Part shown: one piece after another, positions 26,461 through 35,174 of the stretch
Position numbering within the stretch: position 1 is the stretch's first letter
Layout: each line of letters opens with the position of its first letter
Source of the DNA: Caulobacter sp. Root1455
GTDB lineage: Bacteria > Pseudomonadota > Alphaproteobacteria > Caulobacterales > Caulobacteraceae
Reading direction: 5' to 3'
NCBI RefSeq assembly: GCF_001426905.1
Contig: NZ_LMFQ01000006.1
Location: 44,987-108,986 of the forward strand
Length of the DNA stretch: 64,000 bases
Notes under the pieces: model-generated
What the model was told of the DNA's origin: nothing
The model's input: only the letters and a program-made list of their open reading frames with translations
The model's database searches: none
Program-made: the position numbers and the translations under genes

Positions 26461-27279
26461 TTAACGAGTGTCCGCCCGTCCCTGTTCCACCGCGGTCCGT
26501 TCCGGGACCTCGAGCCCAAGCTTAGTCAGAACCGCGCGCATGTCGTCCGGAATCGGCGCGTTGATCCGCCGCTCGCCGCCCTCGGGATGCGGGAAGACCA
26601 GGTTGGCGGCGTGCAGCATCAGGCGCGGCACGGGCGACCCGCCCAGCATCAGCGCCCCGCCATAGCGGCTGTCGCCGGCGATCGGTCGTCCGATCGAGGC
26701 CATGTGGACGCGCAGCTGGTGCATGCGGCCGGTGTCGGGGCTCAGCTCCACCAGGGCCGCGCCCTCCGTGGCCGCCAGGGTGCGATAGCGGCTGCGTGCG
26801 GTCTCGGCGTCGGGGTGGTCAGCCGCGCAGACCCGCATATAGGCCTCGCGCCCGATCGACTCGCGGCGCAGGGGGCTGTCGATCTGCCCGCCGCGCGGCT
26901 CGGGCGCGCCCGGGGTGACGATGGCCAGATAGGTCTTGCGGAACCGCTTGCCCATCAGGGCCTTGCCCAGGAACGTCGCCGCCGGCTTGGTGCGGGCGGT
27001 CAGGATTACGCCCGAGGTGTCGCGGTCGAGACGGTGGATCAGGCGCGGCCGGGGCCGGTCCCGCCGGGCCAGGGCCCACAGCAGGTCGTCCAGCGTATGG
27101 GCCCGGATGCGCCCGCCCTGGCTGGACAAGCCCGCCGGCTTGTTCAGTACGAAGACGCTGTCGTCCTCGTGGATCACGAGCGAGCGGGTGAACGCGATCT
27201 CTTCGGGGGTCAGGGTGATCGGCGTGTCCGAAGCCTTGGGCTTGGCGACACCGGGCGGGCGGCGGACGGGACGGCTCAT
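26461..27279 (-). CDS. RluA-family pseudouridine synthase without S4 domain
   Basis: 272 residues with the catalytic HRLDRDTSGVI, the substrate-site RMHQLRVHMASIGRPIAGD and the KPAGLSSQGG box. Unlike the RluC-type paralogue about 3 kb away, it begins directly with the catalytic domain after a basic leader, so it resembles the RluA/TruC branch that modifies 23S rRNA and/or tRNA. ATG 27279 overlaps the upstream membrane-protein stop by 4 nt, within a rarA-membrane protein-synthase operon. Confidence 0.85.
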   Translation of the reverse strand: MSRPVRRPPGVAKPKASDTPITLTPEEIAFTRSLVIHEDDSVFVLNKPAGLSSQGGRIRAHTLDDLLWALARRDRPRPRLIHRLDRDTSGVILTARTKPAATFLGKALMGKRFRKTYLAIVTPGAPEPRGGQIDSPLRRESIGREAYMRVCAADHPDAETARSRYRTLAATEGAALVELSPDTGRMHQLRVHMASIGRPIAGDSRYGGALMLGGSPVPRLMLHAANLVFPHPEGGERRINAPIPDDMRAVLTKLGLEVPERTAVEQGRADTR

Positions 27280-28049
27280 GCGCTTTCCTCCGTCGGCGCG
27301 ATCCACAGCGCGCGGGCGTTGAGAAGCACCCACAGCAGCATCAGCCCGGCCGGGGCCAAGGCCCAGCCGCCGCGCGACGCCAGGCCGCTGATCAGGAACA
27401 CGGAGAAGGCCAGCGGCAAGCCATAGACGGCGTTGGCCAGGATCGACGGCCAGTGCGGCGGCCGGGTGAAGACCAGCAACGGCCCGCTGGCCTTGCGGCG
27501 CAGGACCAGCGGCGGGATGACCAGCAGCAGGGTGATCGCCGTCAAAGGAATCATCGCCACCAGGGCCCCGGCCAGGGGAATGTTCAGGGTGTCCGCCCAC
27601 TCGGGCAGCTGTTCGCGATAGAACCGGTGCAGCGGGTCGGCCGCCAGCCCGACCAGGGTGGCGACCAGGGCCAGGAGGGTCACTCCCAGCACGACCAGGG
27701 CTCTTTTCTGCGTGCGCAGCAGCCGCGCGCCGAAGCGGGCGGCCAGCCCCGCGGCGACACCGGCGCAGACCGCCAGGGCCAGGCAGGCATAGCCGAGGTC
27801 GGCGTAGAGCCACTTGTGGGTCGCGTACTGAAGCTGGAGGCTATTGAACCGCAGCGTGGCCCGCCGAAAATCCTCGGCGCTGGACTGGCCGAAATAAAGC
27901 GTGGCGCGCAGACGCTGCAAGGCGGCGAAATAGGCGTCGGAATCGGTGTGCCACGGCGTGATCGCCGCCAGGCCGAGCAGGACGGCGCCCGCCAGCAACA
28001 GGGCCAGGGCGATCGCGGCGGTCGCGCGGACCGCGGGGGTAAGCTTCAC
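27276..28049 (-). CDS. Membrane protein of unknown function
   Basis: 257 residues with about six TM segments (near 10-30, 85-105, 118-137, 160-182, 205-222 and 228-247) and a soluble loop after TM1 (about 32-80). No family motif is recognised. It is joined by 4-nt ATGA overlaps to rarA upstream and the pseudouridine synthase downstream, so all three form one transcription unit. Confidence 0.65.
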   Translation of the reverse strand: MKLTPAVRATAAIALALLLAGAVLLGLAAITPWHTDSDAYFAALQRLRATLYFGQSSAEDFRRATLRFNSLQLQYATHKWLYADLGYACLALAVCAGVAAGLAARFGARLLRTQKRALVVLGVTLLALVATLVGLAADPLHRFYREQLPEWADTLNIPLAGALVAMIPLTAITLLLVIPPLVLRRKASGPLLVFTRPPHWPSILANAVYGLPLAFSVFLISGLASRGGWALAPAGLMLLWVLLNARALWIAPTEESA

Positions 28050-29347
28050 TTGCCGTTTCTCCGCAGGCGGTTCCAGGCGTCCAGCCGTTCCTTGACCTTG
28101 GCCTCGGCCCCGACCGGCTTGGGCGCGTAGAGGGTCGGGCGCTCGATGCCGTCCGGGAAGTAGTTCTGGCCCGAGACCCCGCCCTCGACGTCGTGGTCGT
28201 AGGCGTAGCCGTCGCCATAGCCCAGCGACTTCATCAGCTTGGTCGGGGCGTTGAGGATGTGGGCGGGCGGCGTCAGGCTGCCGGTCTCCTTGGCCAGGCG
28301 GCGGGCGGCCTTGTAGGCGTTGTAGACGGCGTTGGACTTGGGGGCGCTGGCCATGTGGACCACCGCCTGGGCCAGGGCCAGTTCGCCCTCGGGACTGCCC
28401 AGGAAGTCGTAGGCGTCCTTGGCCGCCGTGGTCAGCAGCAGGCTCAGCGGATCGGCCGCGCCGATGTCCTCGGAGGCCATGCGCACCAGGCGGCGGGCGA
28501 TGAACAGCGGGTCTTCGCCGCCCTCCAGCATCCGCGCCAGCCAGTAGAGCGCCGCGTCCGGGTCGCTGCCGCGCACCGACTTATGCAGGGCCGAGATCAG
28601 GTTGTAGTGCTCCTCCCGGTTCTTGTCGTAGGCCGGGCGGCGCTTCTGCAGGAACTGGCCCAGCTGGGTCGGGTTCAGCGGCGTGTCCGTGCCGATCGCC
28701 AGCAGGCTCTCGGTCAGGGTCAGCAGGTAGCGGCCGTCGCCGTCGGCCATGGCGATCAGGGTCGAGCGCGCGTCGGCGTCCAGCGGCAGCTTGCGGTTCT
28801 CGGCGGCCTCGGCCTTGACCAGCAGAGCCTCCAGGGCCTCCTCGTCCAGCCGCTTGAGCACGAAGACCTGGCAGCGCGACAGCAGAGCGCCGTTCAGCTC
28901 GAACGACGGGTTCTCGGTGGTCGCCCCCACCAGGGTGACGATCCCCTCCTCCACGAACGGCAGGAAGCCGTCCTGTTGGGCGCGGTTGAAGCGGTGGATC
29001 TCGTCGACGAAGAGCAGGGTGCTCTGGCCGGCCTGGCGACGCATGCGAGCCTGTTCGAAGGCCTTCTTCAGGTCGGCGACGCCGGAGAACACCGCCGAGA
29101 TCTGCATGAACTCGTAGCCGCCGGCCTTGGCCAGCAGGCGGGCGATAGTGGTCTTGCCGGTGCCGGGCGGCCCCCACAGGATCATCGAGGCCAGGCGCTT
29201 GGCCGCGGCCATTCGGCCGATCGGCCCCTCGGGACCCAGCAGGTGCTCCTGGCCCACCACCTCATCGAGGGTCTGGGGTCGCAGGCGGTCGGCCAGCGGC
29301 GACGGCGCATGGGGCGTCAGGCCGGCGGCTTGGAAAAGATCGGACAT
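28046..29347 (-). CDS. rarA: Replication-associated recombination protein A (AAA+ ATPase)
   Basis: 433 residues. Walker A GPPGTGKTT starts near residue 59, Walker B is LLFVDEIHRFN and sensor 1 is GATTENPSFE. The C-terminal tetramerisation region has PEGELALAQAVVHMASAPKSN. RarA/MgsA (WRNIP1 homologue) acts at stalled forks and single-strand gaps. It is the first gene of the rarA-membrane protein-synthase operon and is divergent from a VOC gene 34 bp away. Confidence 0.94.
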   Translation of the reverse strand: MSDLFQAAGLTPHAPSPLADRLRPQTLDEVVGQEHLLGPEGPIGRMAAAKRLASMILWGPPGTGKTTIARLLAKAGGYEFMQISAVFSGVADLKKAFEQARMRRQAGQSTLLFVDEIHRFNRAQQDGFLPFVEEGIVTLVGATTENPSFELNGALLSRCQVFVLKRLDEEALEALLVKAEAAENRKLPLDADARSTLIAMADGDGRYLLTLTESLLAIGTDTPLNPTQLGQFLQKRRPAYDKNREEHYNLISALHKSVRGSDPDAALYWLARMLEGGEDPLFIARRLVRMASEDIGAADPLSLLLTTAAKDAYDFLGSPEGELALAQAVVHMASAPKSNAVYNAYKAARRLAKETGSLTPPAHILNAPTKLMKSLGYGDGYAYDHDVEGGVSGQNYFPDGIERPTLYAPKPVGAEAKVKERLDAWNRLRRNGK

Positions 29348-29381
29348 GGAGTAGGTTTACTTAATCGCGGAGGGAACCACC

Positions 29382-29798
29382 ATGACCAACGAAGGCGACC
29401 CGACCCGGGCCCCGGAATCCGGCGTCATCCCCTACATTTCCGTGGTCGGCGGCAAGGCGGCCGTGGACTTCTACAAGCGGGCCTTCGGCGCCGAGGAGAC
29501 GTTCCGCAACGTCGCCGACGACGGCGAACGGCTGCTGCATTCGCGGATGATCATCAACGGCGACTGGGTGATGCTGTCGGACCATTTCAGCGAGATGGCC
29601 CACGGCGACTACGTCCCGCCCTCGGCCGTGACGCTGCACCTCCAGGTCGACGACGCCGACACCTGGTGGAACCGAGCGGTCGAGGCCGGCGCCACGGTGC
29701 GCTTCCCGCTCGCCGACCAGTTCTGGGGCGACCGCTACGGGCAACTCGTCGATCCGTTCGGCCACAGCTGGTCGATCGCGTCGAAGATCAAGGCCTAG
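29382..29798 (+). CDS. VOC (glyoxalase/PhnB-like) family protein
   Basis: 138 residues. The pattern is PhnB/YdcN-like: PYISVVGGKAAVDFYKRAFGAEE, then LHSRMIINGDWVMLSDHF, LHLQVDDADTWW and ADQFWGDRYGQLVDPFGHSW. VOC proteins bind a metal in paired beta-alpha-beta modules; substrates vary from antibiotics to aldehydes. GGAGGG precedes the ATG. Its 3' end overlaps the convergent TPR gene by 4 nt. Confidence 0.85.
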   Translation: MTNEGDPTRAPESGVIPYISVVGGKAAVDFYKRAFGAEETFRNVADDGERLLHSRMIINGDWVMLSDHFSEMAHGDYVPPSAVTLHLQVDDADTWWNRAVEAGATVRFPLADQFWGDRYGQLVDPFGHSWSIASKIKA

Positions 29799-30466
29799 GG
29801 CGTGACGCCGTAGCCGGCGAATTCCTGCTCGACGCCGGGATCGACCTTGCGCGCCCCGGCCAGGTCGGCGTCGCCGGCGGCCTTGGCGCCCTGCCGCCGC
29901 TTGGCCACCCCGCGCCCGAACAGCGAAGCGGCCTGGTCGGGGCTGGCCTTCAGAGCGGCGTCGTAGTCGGCGACCGCGCCGGCGAGGTCGCCCTTGCGCA
30001 GCTTCACGAAGCCCCGGCTGTCCAGGATCGCCGCATTACCGGGCTGCAGCTTCAACGCGGTTTCGCAATCGGCCAGCGCCAGGTCCAGCTCGACATTGCC
30101 CAGGCCGCGCGACCAGCATCGGCCGTTATTGAGCGCGGCCTGGTCCGGCTCGCGCGCGATCAGCACGTCGAAGTCCTTCACGGCCAGATCGTAGCGACCA
30201 TCGTTCTGGTGGAGCGTCGCGCGCAGATAGCGGGCCGGATCGAAGGTGGAGTCCTGCTTCAGGGCGTCGTCCAGGCTTGTCCTGGCGGCTGCAAAGTCTT
30301 CCGCCTTGGCTTGCCGCCGGGCCTGGGCGTAGAGCGCTTCGGCCGTTCGCCGCGCCTGGAGCTCGGCCTTGGATAGAGGCTGGGCCTTGGGCGAAGGCGC
30401 GGCCTGACCCGCACCGGCGCAGGCCAAGAACGTCAGCGTCATGCCGACGACGATGAATTTACGCAC
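29795..30466 (-). CDS. Secreted TPR protein
   Basis: 223 residues with a signal peptide (cleavage near GQAA) and four to five TPR units between about 45 and 205, for example DFAAARTSLDDALKQDSTFDPARYL and DLAGAVADYDAALKASPDQAA. It is periplasmic, probably a protein-protein adaptor. The start is GTG 30466, with a G-rich Shine-Dalgarno-like run very close to it. Single-gene unit. Confidence 0.75.
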   Translation of the reverse strand: MRKFIVVGMTLTFLACAGAGQAAPSPKAQPLSKAELQARRTAEALYAQARRQAKAEDFAAARTSLDDALKQDSTFDPARYLRATLHQNDGRYDLAVKDFDVLIAREPDQAALNNGRCWSRGLGNVELDLALADCETALKLQPGNAAILDSRGFVKLRKGDLAGAVADYDAALKASPDQAASLFGRGVAKRRQGAKAAGDADLAGARKVDPGVEQEFAGYGVTP

Positions 30467-30561
30467 GCCCCCTCCGGATCACGATCCGTCGCCCCCGCGA
30501 CTCGTACAGCTCCGGTTGTAGCGCGACGCCTCGAGGCTTGCGAGGCGCCGCGCGCCCGGGC

Positions 30562-31977
30562 TTACAGCCGCGCCGTGATCCGCTGGCCGTTGCGTTCGAT
30601 GGTCACGGTCCAGGTCCTGGCCGCGGTGTTCGACACCGCCGCCAGATCGCCGGTGGTCTCGATGGCCTTGCCGTTGACCTCGCGGACGAAGTCGCCGGGC
30701 CGAAGGCCCACGTTCATGGCGCCGCCCTGGCCGATCTTGGTGACCAGCACGCCGCGACCGACGAACGGGTCGACGCCCAGGTCCTGAGCCACGGCGGGCG
30801 ACAGATTGACCACCGTCGCGCCGTCGAACGGGTTGCGGCCCTTCAGCACCCGCTCGTCGCGGGCCGGGCTTTCCGGCGCGACTTCGGCGCGCAGGGTCAG
30901 GGTCTGCTCCTTGCCGCCGCGGTTGATCAGGACCTGGACGCGGTCGCCGACCTTGTGGGTGCCGATAGCGAAGGCGCCGCCGCCCTCGTCGTTCACCGCC
31001 TGGCCGTCGATTGCCAGGATCACGTCCCCTTCGCGGATTCCGGCCCGCTCGGCCGAACCGCCGGGATAGACGTCGGAGACGACCACGCCGCGCGGCGCGG
31101 ACAGGCCCAGGCTGCGGGCGATGTCGCCGGTCACCGGCTGGCCCTTCACGCCCAGCCAGGGCCGCACCACGCTGTGGCCGCCGCCCAGGGCGGTGTTGAC
31201 CACCTGGCGCACGACGGACGCCGGAATGGCGAAGCCGACGCCGCTGGACGAGCCCGAGCGCGAGATGATGAAGGTGTTCACCCCGATCAGGTCGCCGTCC
31301 ATGTCGACCAGGGGGCCGCCGGAATTGCCCGGATTGATCGCCGCGTCGGTCTGGATGTAGCTGCCGAACTGGGCCGCGCCGACGTCGGTGCGGGCCAAGG
31401 CCGAGACGATGCCGTTGGTCACGGTCTGGCCGACGCCGAACGGGTTGCCCAGGGCCAGGACCAGATCGCCGACCTCCAGCTGCTCCTGATCGTCGATGGC
31501 GATCACCGGAAGGCGCTCGCCCTTGGTGTCGATCTTCAGCACCGCCAGGTCGGAGCGCGGGTCGTCCAGCAGCACCGTGGCCGGGAACTCCCGGCGGTCC
31601 GCCAGTTGGACGGTGACGTCGCTCATGCCCTCGATGTTGTGGTGATTGGTGATGATCACCCCGTCGGCGCGGACGATGGCGCCCGAGCCGAGCGAGCCCT
31701 GCACCTGGTCGCGGGTAGCCCCGCCGCCGCCGCCCATGAAGAAGTCCCAGAACGGATCGACCCGCTGGCGCACCACGCGCTTGCTGGCCACGTTGACGAT
31801 GGCCGGGGCGGTCTTCTTCACCACCGGCGAGAACGAGGCCTTCATCGACATCGGGTCGGACGGGACGCGGCGGGTCGGCTGGGCGAGGTCCGGGATCGAC
31901 TGAGCCTTGGACGGCCCTTGCGGCGAGCAGGCGGCCAACAGGGCCAGGGCGGGAAGCAAGGCGCGATAGGATCGCAT
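30562..31977 (-). CDS. HtrA/DegP-type serine protease, predicted lipoprotein
   Basis: 471 residues. The N-terminus has a lipobox (LLAAC, Cys17), so it appears membrane-anchored rather than free in the periplasm. The trypsin-like domain has His113 (ITNHHN), Asp143 (RSDLAVLK) and Ser219 (GNSGGPL). Two PDZ domains follow (about 275-360 and 385-465: GVVVSDVYPGGSAERAGIREGD; GVLVTKIGQGGAMNVGLRPGD). The residue after the catalytic His is Asn rather than the usual Val. It functions in envelope protein quality control. Confidence 0.9.
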   Translation of the reverse strand: MRSYRALLPALALLAACSPQGPSKAQSIPDLAQPTRRVPSDPMSMKASFSPVVKKTAPAIVNVASKRVVRQRVDPFWDFFMGGGGGATRDQVQGSLGSGAIVRADGVIITNHHNIEGMSDVTVQLADRREFPATVLLDDPRSDLAVLKIDTKGERLPVIAIDDQEQLEVGDLVLALGNPFGVGQTVTNGIVSALARTDVGAAQFGSYIQTDAAINPGNSGGPLVDMDGDLIGVNTFIISRSGSSSGVGFAIPASVVRQVVNTALGGGHSVVRPWLGVKGQPVTGDIARSLGLSAPRGVVVSDVYPGGSAERAGIREGDVILAIDGQAVNDEGGGAFAIGTHKVGDRVQVLINRGGKEQTLTLRAEVAPESPARDERVLKGRNPFDGATVVNLSPAVAQDLGVDPFVGRGVLVTKIGQGGAMNVGLRPGDFVREVNGKAIETTGDLAAVSNTAARTWTVTIERNGQRITARL

Positions 31978-32092
31978 GGGTTCTGGGCGACTCCGTGAAA
32001 TTCAGCCCGCGAGATCAGCCGAGCTTTCGGGCGCATTGATGGCGGCCAAGGTTCGGGATTTGGCCCTTTTCCCCGCCGCTAATCAAAGACGG

Positions 32093-33340
32093 TCAGGCGA
32101 CGCTCGGTTCCACCGCGACGGGACGCGCCACGCGGATCGCCAGCACCGTGGCCCCCAGCAGCAGCGCGGCGGCGATCAGCGCCGGCAGGCCGGGCATGTG
32201 CAGGGTCGCGTCGTGGCGGACCGCCCAGGCGAATGGCAGCAGGTAGAGCGCCGGCCCGACGATGGCGGTGATCCCCATCGTCGCCGAGTTGGCGCCCTGC
32301 AGCTGGCCCTGCTCCCAAGGCTCGACCCGGCGGGTCATCAGGCCCTGCAGGCCCGGCTGGATCAGGCCCGAGAAGGCGAAGATCGGCAGGCCGCACAGGT
32401 ACAGCCACCCCGTCGGCGCCAGGCCGTAGATCATGAAGCCGACACAGCCGGAGAACAGGCCGATCAGCAGCGCCCCGCGCTCGCCCACCCGCTTGACCAC
32501 CGGCCCGACCACGAAGCTCTGCAGCAGGATTCCGGCCACGCCGCTGCCCATCAGGGTCAGGCCGATCACCGCCGTCGACCAGTGATAGCGGAAGCCCATA
32601 TAGAGCACGAAGACGCTGGGCAGCACGTTGTGCGCCAGCTGGAACAGGAAGCCGACGCCGGCCAGGCCCAGCAGGTCGGGCTTGCTCTTGAGCAGGTTCA
32701 GCGAGCCCAGCGGATTGGCCTTGCTCCAGTCGAAGCGATGGACGCGTTTTTCCGGCGGCAGCGATTCCGGCAGCACGAAGAAGCCGTACAACCAGTTGCA
32801 CAGGGCCAGGCCCGCGCAGACCAGGAACGGCAGCCGGTGGTCGAACTGCCACAACCAACCGCCCAGGGCGGGGCCGAACGTGAAGCCCACCCCGAACGCC
32901 GCGCCCATCAGGCCGAAGCCCTTGGCCCGGTCCTGCGGCTTGGTGACGTCGGCCACATAGGCCCCGGCGGTCGAGAAGCTGGCGGCGGTCATGCCGTTGA
33001 ACACCCGGCCGACGAACAGCCACCAGATGGTTGGGGCGAAGGCCATGAACAGGAAGTCCACGCCCAGGCCGAAGATCGAGGTCAGGATCACCGGCCGGCG
33101 GCCCCAGCGGTCGGACATCAGGCCCAGGATCGGCGCGCAGAAGAACTGCATCACGCCCCAGGTGGTCGCGAACAGCACCACCCACAGGGCCGTCGAGGCG
33201 GTGTCGCCGCCGTTGAAGCGCTTCATCAGCTCGGGCAGCACGGGGATCATCACCCCCAGCGACAGCACGTCCAGGCAGGCGGTGATGAAGATGAAGCCCA
33301 GAGCGGCCTGTCGGTGGTTCTTGCTGACGGTCTTGGTCAT
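32093..33340 (-). CDS. MFS transporter, TetA-like (TCR/Tet family)
   Basis: 415 residues, twelve TMs. The Tet-family signature is present: TACLDVLSLGVMIPVLPELM in TM1 and the motif-A loop GLMSDRWGRRPV between TM2 and TM3, followed by a long central loop (about 190-210). Such proteins export tetracyclines or other drugs by proton antiport; the substrate cannot be read. It is the last gene of the VOC-YjbR-ArsR-SRPBCC-MFS operon and overlaps the SRPBCC stop by 4 nt. Confidence 0.88.
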   Translation of the reverse strand: MTKTVSKNHRQAALGFIFITACLDVLSLGVMIPVLPELMKRFNGGDTASTALWVVLFATTWGVMQFFCAPILGLMSDRWGRRPVILTSIFGLGVDFLFMAFAPTIWWLFVGRVFNGMTAASFSTAGAYVADVTKPQDRAKGFGLMGAAFGVGFTFGPALGGWLWQFDHRLPFLVCAGLALCNWLYGFFVLPESLPPEKRVHRFDWSKANPLGSLNLLKSKPDLLGLAGVGFLFQLAHNVLPSVFVLYMGFRYHWSTAVIGLTLMGSGVAGILLQSFVVGPVVKRVGERGALLIGLFSGCVGFMIYGLAPTGWLYLCGLPIFAFSGLIQPGLQGLMTRRVEPWEQGQLQGANSATMGITAIVGPALYLLPFAWAVRHDATLHMPGLPALIAAALLLGATVLAIRVARPVAVEPSVA

Positions 33341-33843
33341 GCGTCGCCCTCCCTGGCGCGTTCTTGTACGTCCATAGCCGTCCGGCTGGCGAGACCTGTC
33401 AGCAGCGCGCGCCACCACTCGGCGTGACGCTGCAGGAACACCGCGTCCGGGAAGCGATGGCGCGCCACATGCTGGGTCGGCACTGTATCCCAGCCGCGAT
33501 GCTCGACCGTGACGCGGGTTTCGTCTCCCACCAGCTCGAAACGCACCTCGACCTCGGTGTCCATGTCGGGCGCGAAGCTGGCCTGGCGCCAGCCGAACAC
33601 CAGCCGCTGGCCGGGGTCCCAGACGCGGACGGGGCCGATCTCGAACACCTTGCCCGACGGCAGGCGCTCGACCAGACGGCTCCCTTCGCCCGCGCCCTCG
33701 AAGGCCAGCACGCCCGGCGCGCGCGGCGTGAACGAGAACAGGGCGTTGGGCTTCCACCAGGCGCCGATGTCGGCGGTGAACACCTCGAACACCCGCAAAG
33801 GCGGGGCCTTGATGCGCAGGGCGACCAGGATCTTGGAGCTCAA
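33337..33843 (-). CDS. SRPBCC/AHSA1-like ligand-binding protein
   Basis: 168 residues with the START-like fold pattern: RIKAPPLRVFEVFTADIGAWW, FEIGPVRVWDPGQRLVFGWR, VEVRFELVGDETRVTVEHRGW. The start is TTG 33843, overlapping the ArsR stop (TTGA), with AGGAGG upstream inside the arsR coding region; no ATG or GTG gives a better fit. ArsR-AHSA1 gene pairs are common, and the SRPBCC protein may bind a hydrophobic ligand. Confidence 0.8.
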   Translation of the reverse strand: MSSKILVALRIKAPPLRVFEVFTADIGAWWKPNALFSFTPRAPGVLAFEGAGEGSRLVERLPSGKVFEIGPVRVWDPGQRLVFGWRQASFAPDMDTEVEVRFELVGDETRVTVEHRGWDTVPTQHVARHRFPDAVFLQRHAEWWRALLTGLASRTAMDVQERAREGDA

Positions 33844-34169
33844 GCGCCGCCTCCTTCGACATGCGCCTTCAGGGCCAGAAGCTGGTCGCTCCACAGGCCC
33901 TCGGCCGCCTCGGCCCAGGCCTTGAGCTCGGCCATCGGCGCGGGGCGCAGGGCGTAGACCCGCACCCGGGCGTCGAACTCTGGATGGACCTGATCGACCA
34001 GGCCGGCCTGGCGCAGGGCGCGCAGGTGGCGGCTCATGGCCGGGGCCGACAGGCCGGCGGCCTGGGCCAGCTCGCCCGCCCGTCGCGGCCCCTGGCGCAG
34101 CAGGTCGACGGTCGCCCGTCGGTGCGGGTCGGCCAGGGCCGCCAGGGTGGCGTCGAGCGAGGCGCTCAT
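33840..34169 (-). CDS. ArsR-family transcriptional regulator
   Basis: 109-residue winged helix-turn-helix protein: LADPHRRATVDLLRQGPRRAGELAQAAGLS then APAMSRHLRALRQAGLV. No cysteine pair for metal binding is present, so it belongs to the non-metal ArsR group that travels with SRPBCC proteins. It overlaps YjbR upstream and SRPBCC downstream by 4 nt each. It may repress its own operon. Confidence 0.88.
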   Translation of the reverse strand: MSASLDATLAALADPHRRATVDLLRQGPRRAGELAQAAGLSAPAMSRHLRALRQAGLVDQVHPEFDARVRVYALRPAPMAELKAWAEAAEGLWSDQLLALKAHVEGGGA

Positions 34170-34540
34170 GGCCCCCCGCTAGGCAAAGAATGGGCCGGGG
34201 TCCGGCTCGCTTCGAGCAGGGCGATCTGCCGCCTGTTGGCCTTCAGCCGCCAGGCCGCCTCCAGCGCCCCGCGCAGGGTGGGCTCGTCGGCCTCCGCCAG
34301 CACGACCAGGGTGGCGCCCTTCAGGCCCCAGGCGCCGGGCACGGGTCGAAACACGGTCGGCTCGACGCCGACGACGATGTCCTGATGCTCGCGGGTCAGC
34401 TGCACCATGCCGAAATTGGTGTTCGGATAGCCCAGGGTGGCGAAGATCCGGCCGACCCGGAAGTCGACCGTGCCCATGTGCGAGCTCTCGACGGCCCCGG
34501 GCAGGGCCAGGGCCAGGCGGCGGAAATCGTCGGGAGTCAC
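34166..34540 (-). CDS. MmcQ/YjbR family protein
   Basis: 124 residues with the YjbR fold pattern: FRRLALALPGAVESSHMGTVDFRVGRIFATL and ALEAAWRLKANRRQIALLEASR at the end. Members have a CyaY-like, DNA-binding-like fold without known enzymatic role. GTG 34540 overlaps the VOC gene stop by 4 nt; its 3' end overlaps arsR by 4 nt. Confidence 0.82.
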   Translation of the reverse strand: MTPDDFRRLALALPGAVESSHMGTVDFRVGRIFATLGYPNTNFGMVQLTREHQDIVVGVEPTVFRPVPGAWGLKGATLVVLAEADEPTLRGALEAAWRLKANRRQIALLEASRTPAHSLPSGGP

Positions 34541-34989
34541 GCCCAGCCCTTCACGACCTTCAGGCCGGACGCCGCCTCGGCCTCCTCGGGGCTCACCGCG
34601 CGGATCGGCGCGCCCACGGTCCAGATGTGGCCCTCCGGGTCGCGGCAGCGATAGGTGCGGTCGCCGTAGAACTGGTCGGCCGGCTCCATCAGGATCTCGC
34701 CCCCGGCGGCCCGCGCCCGGGCGCAATGGGCGTCGACATCGCCCTCGATATGGATGTGGACGGTCTGGGTGTTGAACCCGTCGATCGAGGCCGGGCTCTT
34801 GCTTTGGACGCTCCACTCGGAGCCGATCATCACCACGCTGTCGCCGAAGCTCATCTCCGAGTGGGCCAGGTTGCCGTCGTTGTCCTCGATCAGCATCACC
34901 AGCTCGAAGCCGAAGGCCGCTTCCAGGAATTTCAGCGCGGCCTTGGGGTCGCGATAGCACAGGGCCGAGGTCAGGGCGGTGCGGATCAT
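34537..34989 (-). CDS. VOC family protein (PhnB-like)
   Basis: 150 residues: CYRDPKAALKFLEAAFGFELVM, the acidic FGDSVVMIGSEW centre, VHIHIEGDVDAH and ADQFYGDRTYRCRDPEGHIW near the C-terminus. It is the first gene of the five-gene operon with YjbR, ArsR, SRPBCC and the MFS exporter. It could bind or modify the compound the operon handles; substrate unknown. Confidence 0.82.
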   Translation of the reverse strand: MIRTALTSALCYRDPKAALKFLEAAFGFELVMLIEDNDGNLAHSEMSFGDSVVMIGSEWSVQSKSPASIDGFNTQTVHIHIEGDVDAHCARARAAGGEILMEPADQFYGDRTYRCRDPEGHIWTVGAPIRAVSPEEAEAASGLKVVKGWA

Positions 34990-35059
34990 GGCGAAGCTCC
35001 GTTTCGGATATCCGTAATATTTAACGCATATCGAAACTATCTGCGCAAGCGCAAACACC

Positions 35060-35161
35060 TGTCATCCCGGGCGGAGCGAAGCGAAGACCCGGGACCGCCG
35101 GAATCGCTGAGTTCACGCGTCGGTCCCGGATCGGCGCGCTGCGCGCTTGTCCGGGATGACA
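35060..35161. repeat. Palindromic intergenic repeat, family B copy 1
   Basis: A 102-bp element bounded by perfect 11-bp inverted ends TGTCATCCCGG (35060-35070) and CCGGGATGACA (35151-35161), with an inner dyad (CCGGGACCG / CGGTCCCGG) and a GAATC (CcrM-type GANTC) site at its centre. The same ends occur in the element at 45175-45277. It lies just before the phosphodiesterase stop and upstream of the VOC operon. Confidence 0.85.
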
Positions 35162-35174
35162 GAGGGTTTTGCTG

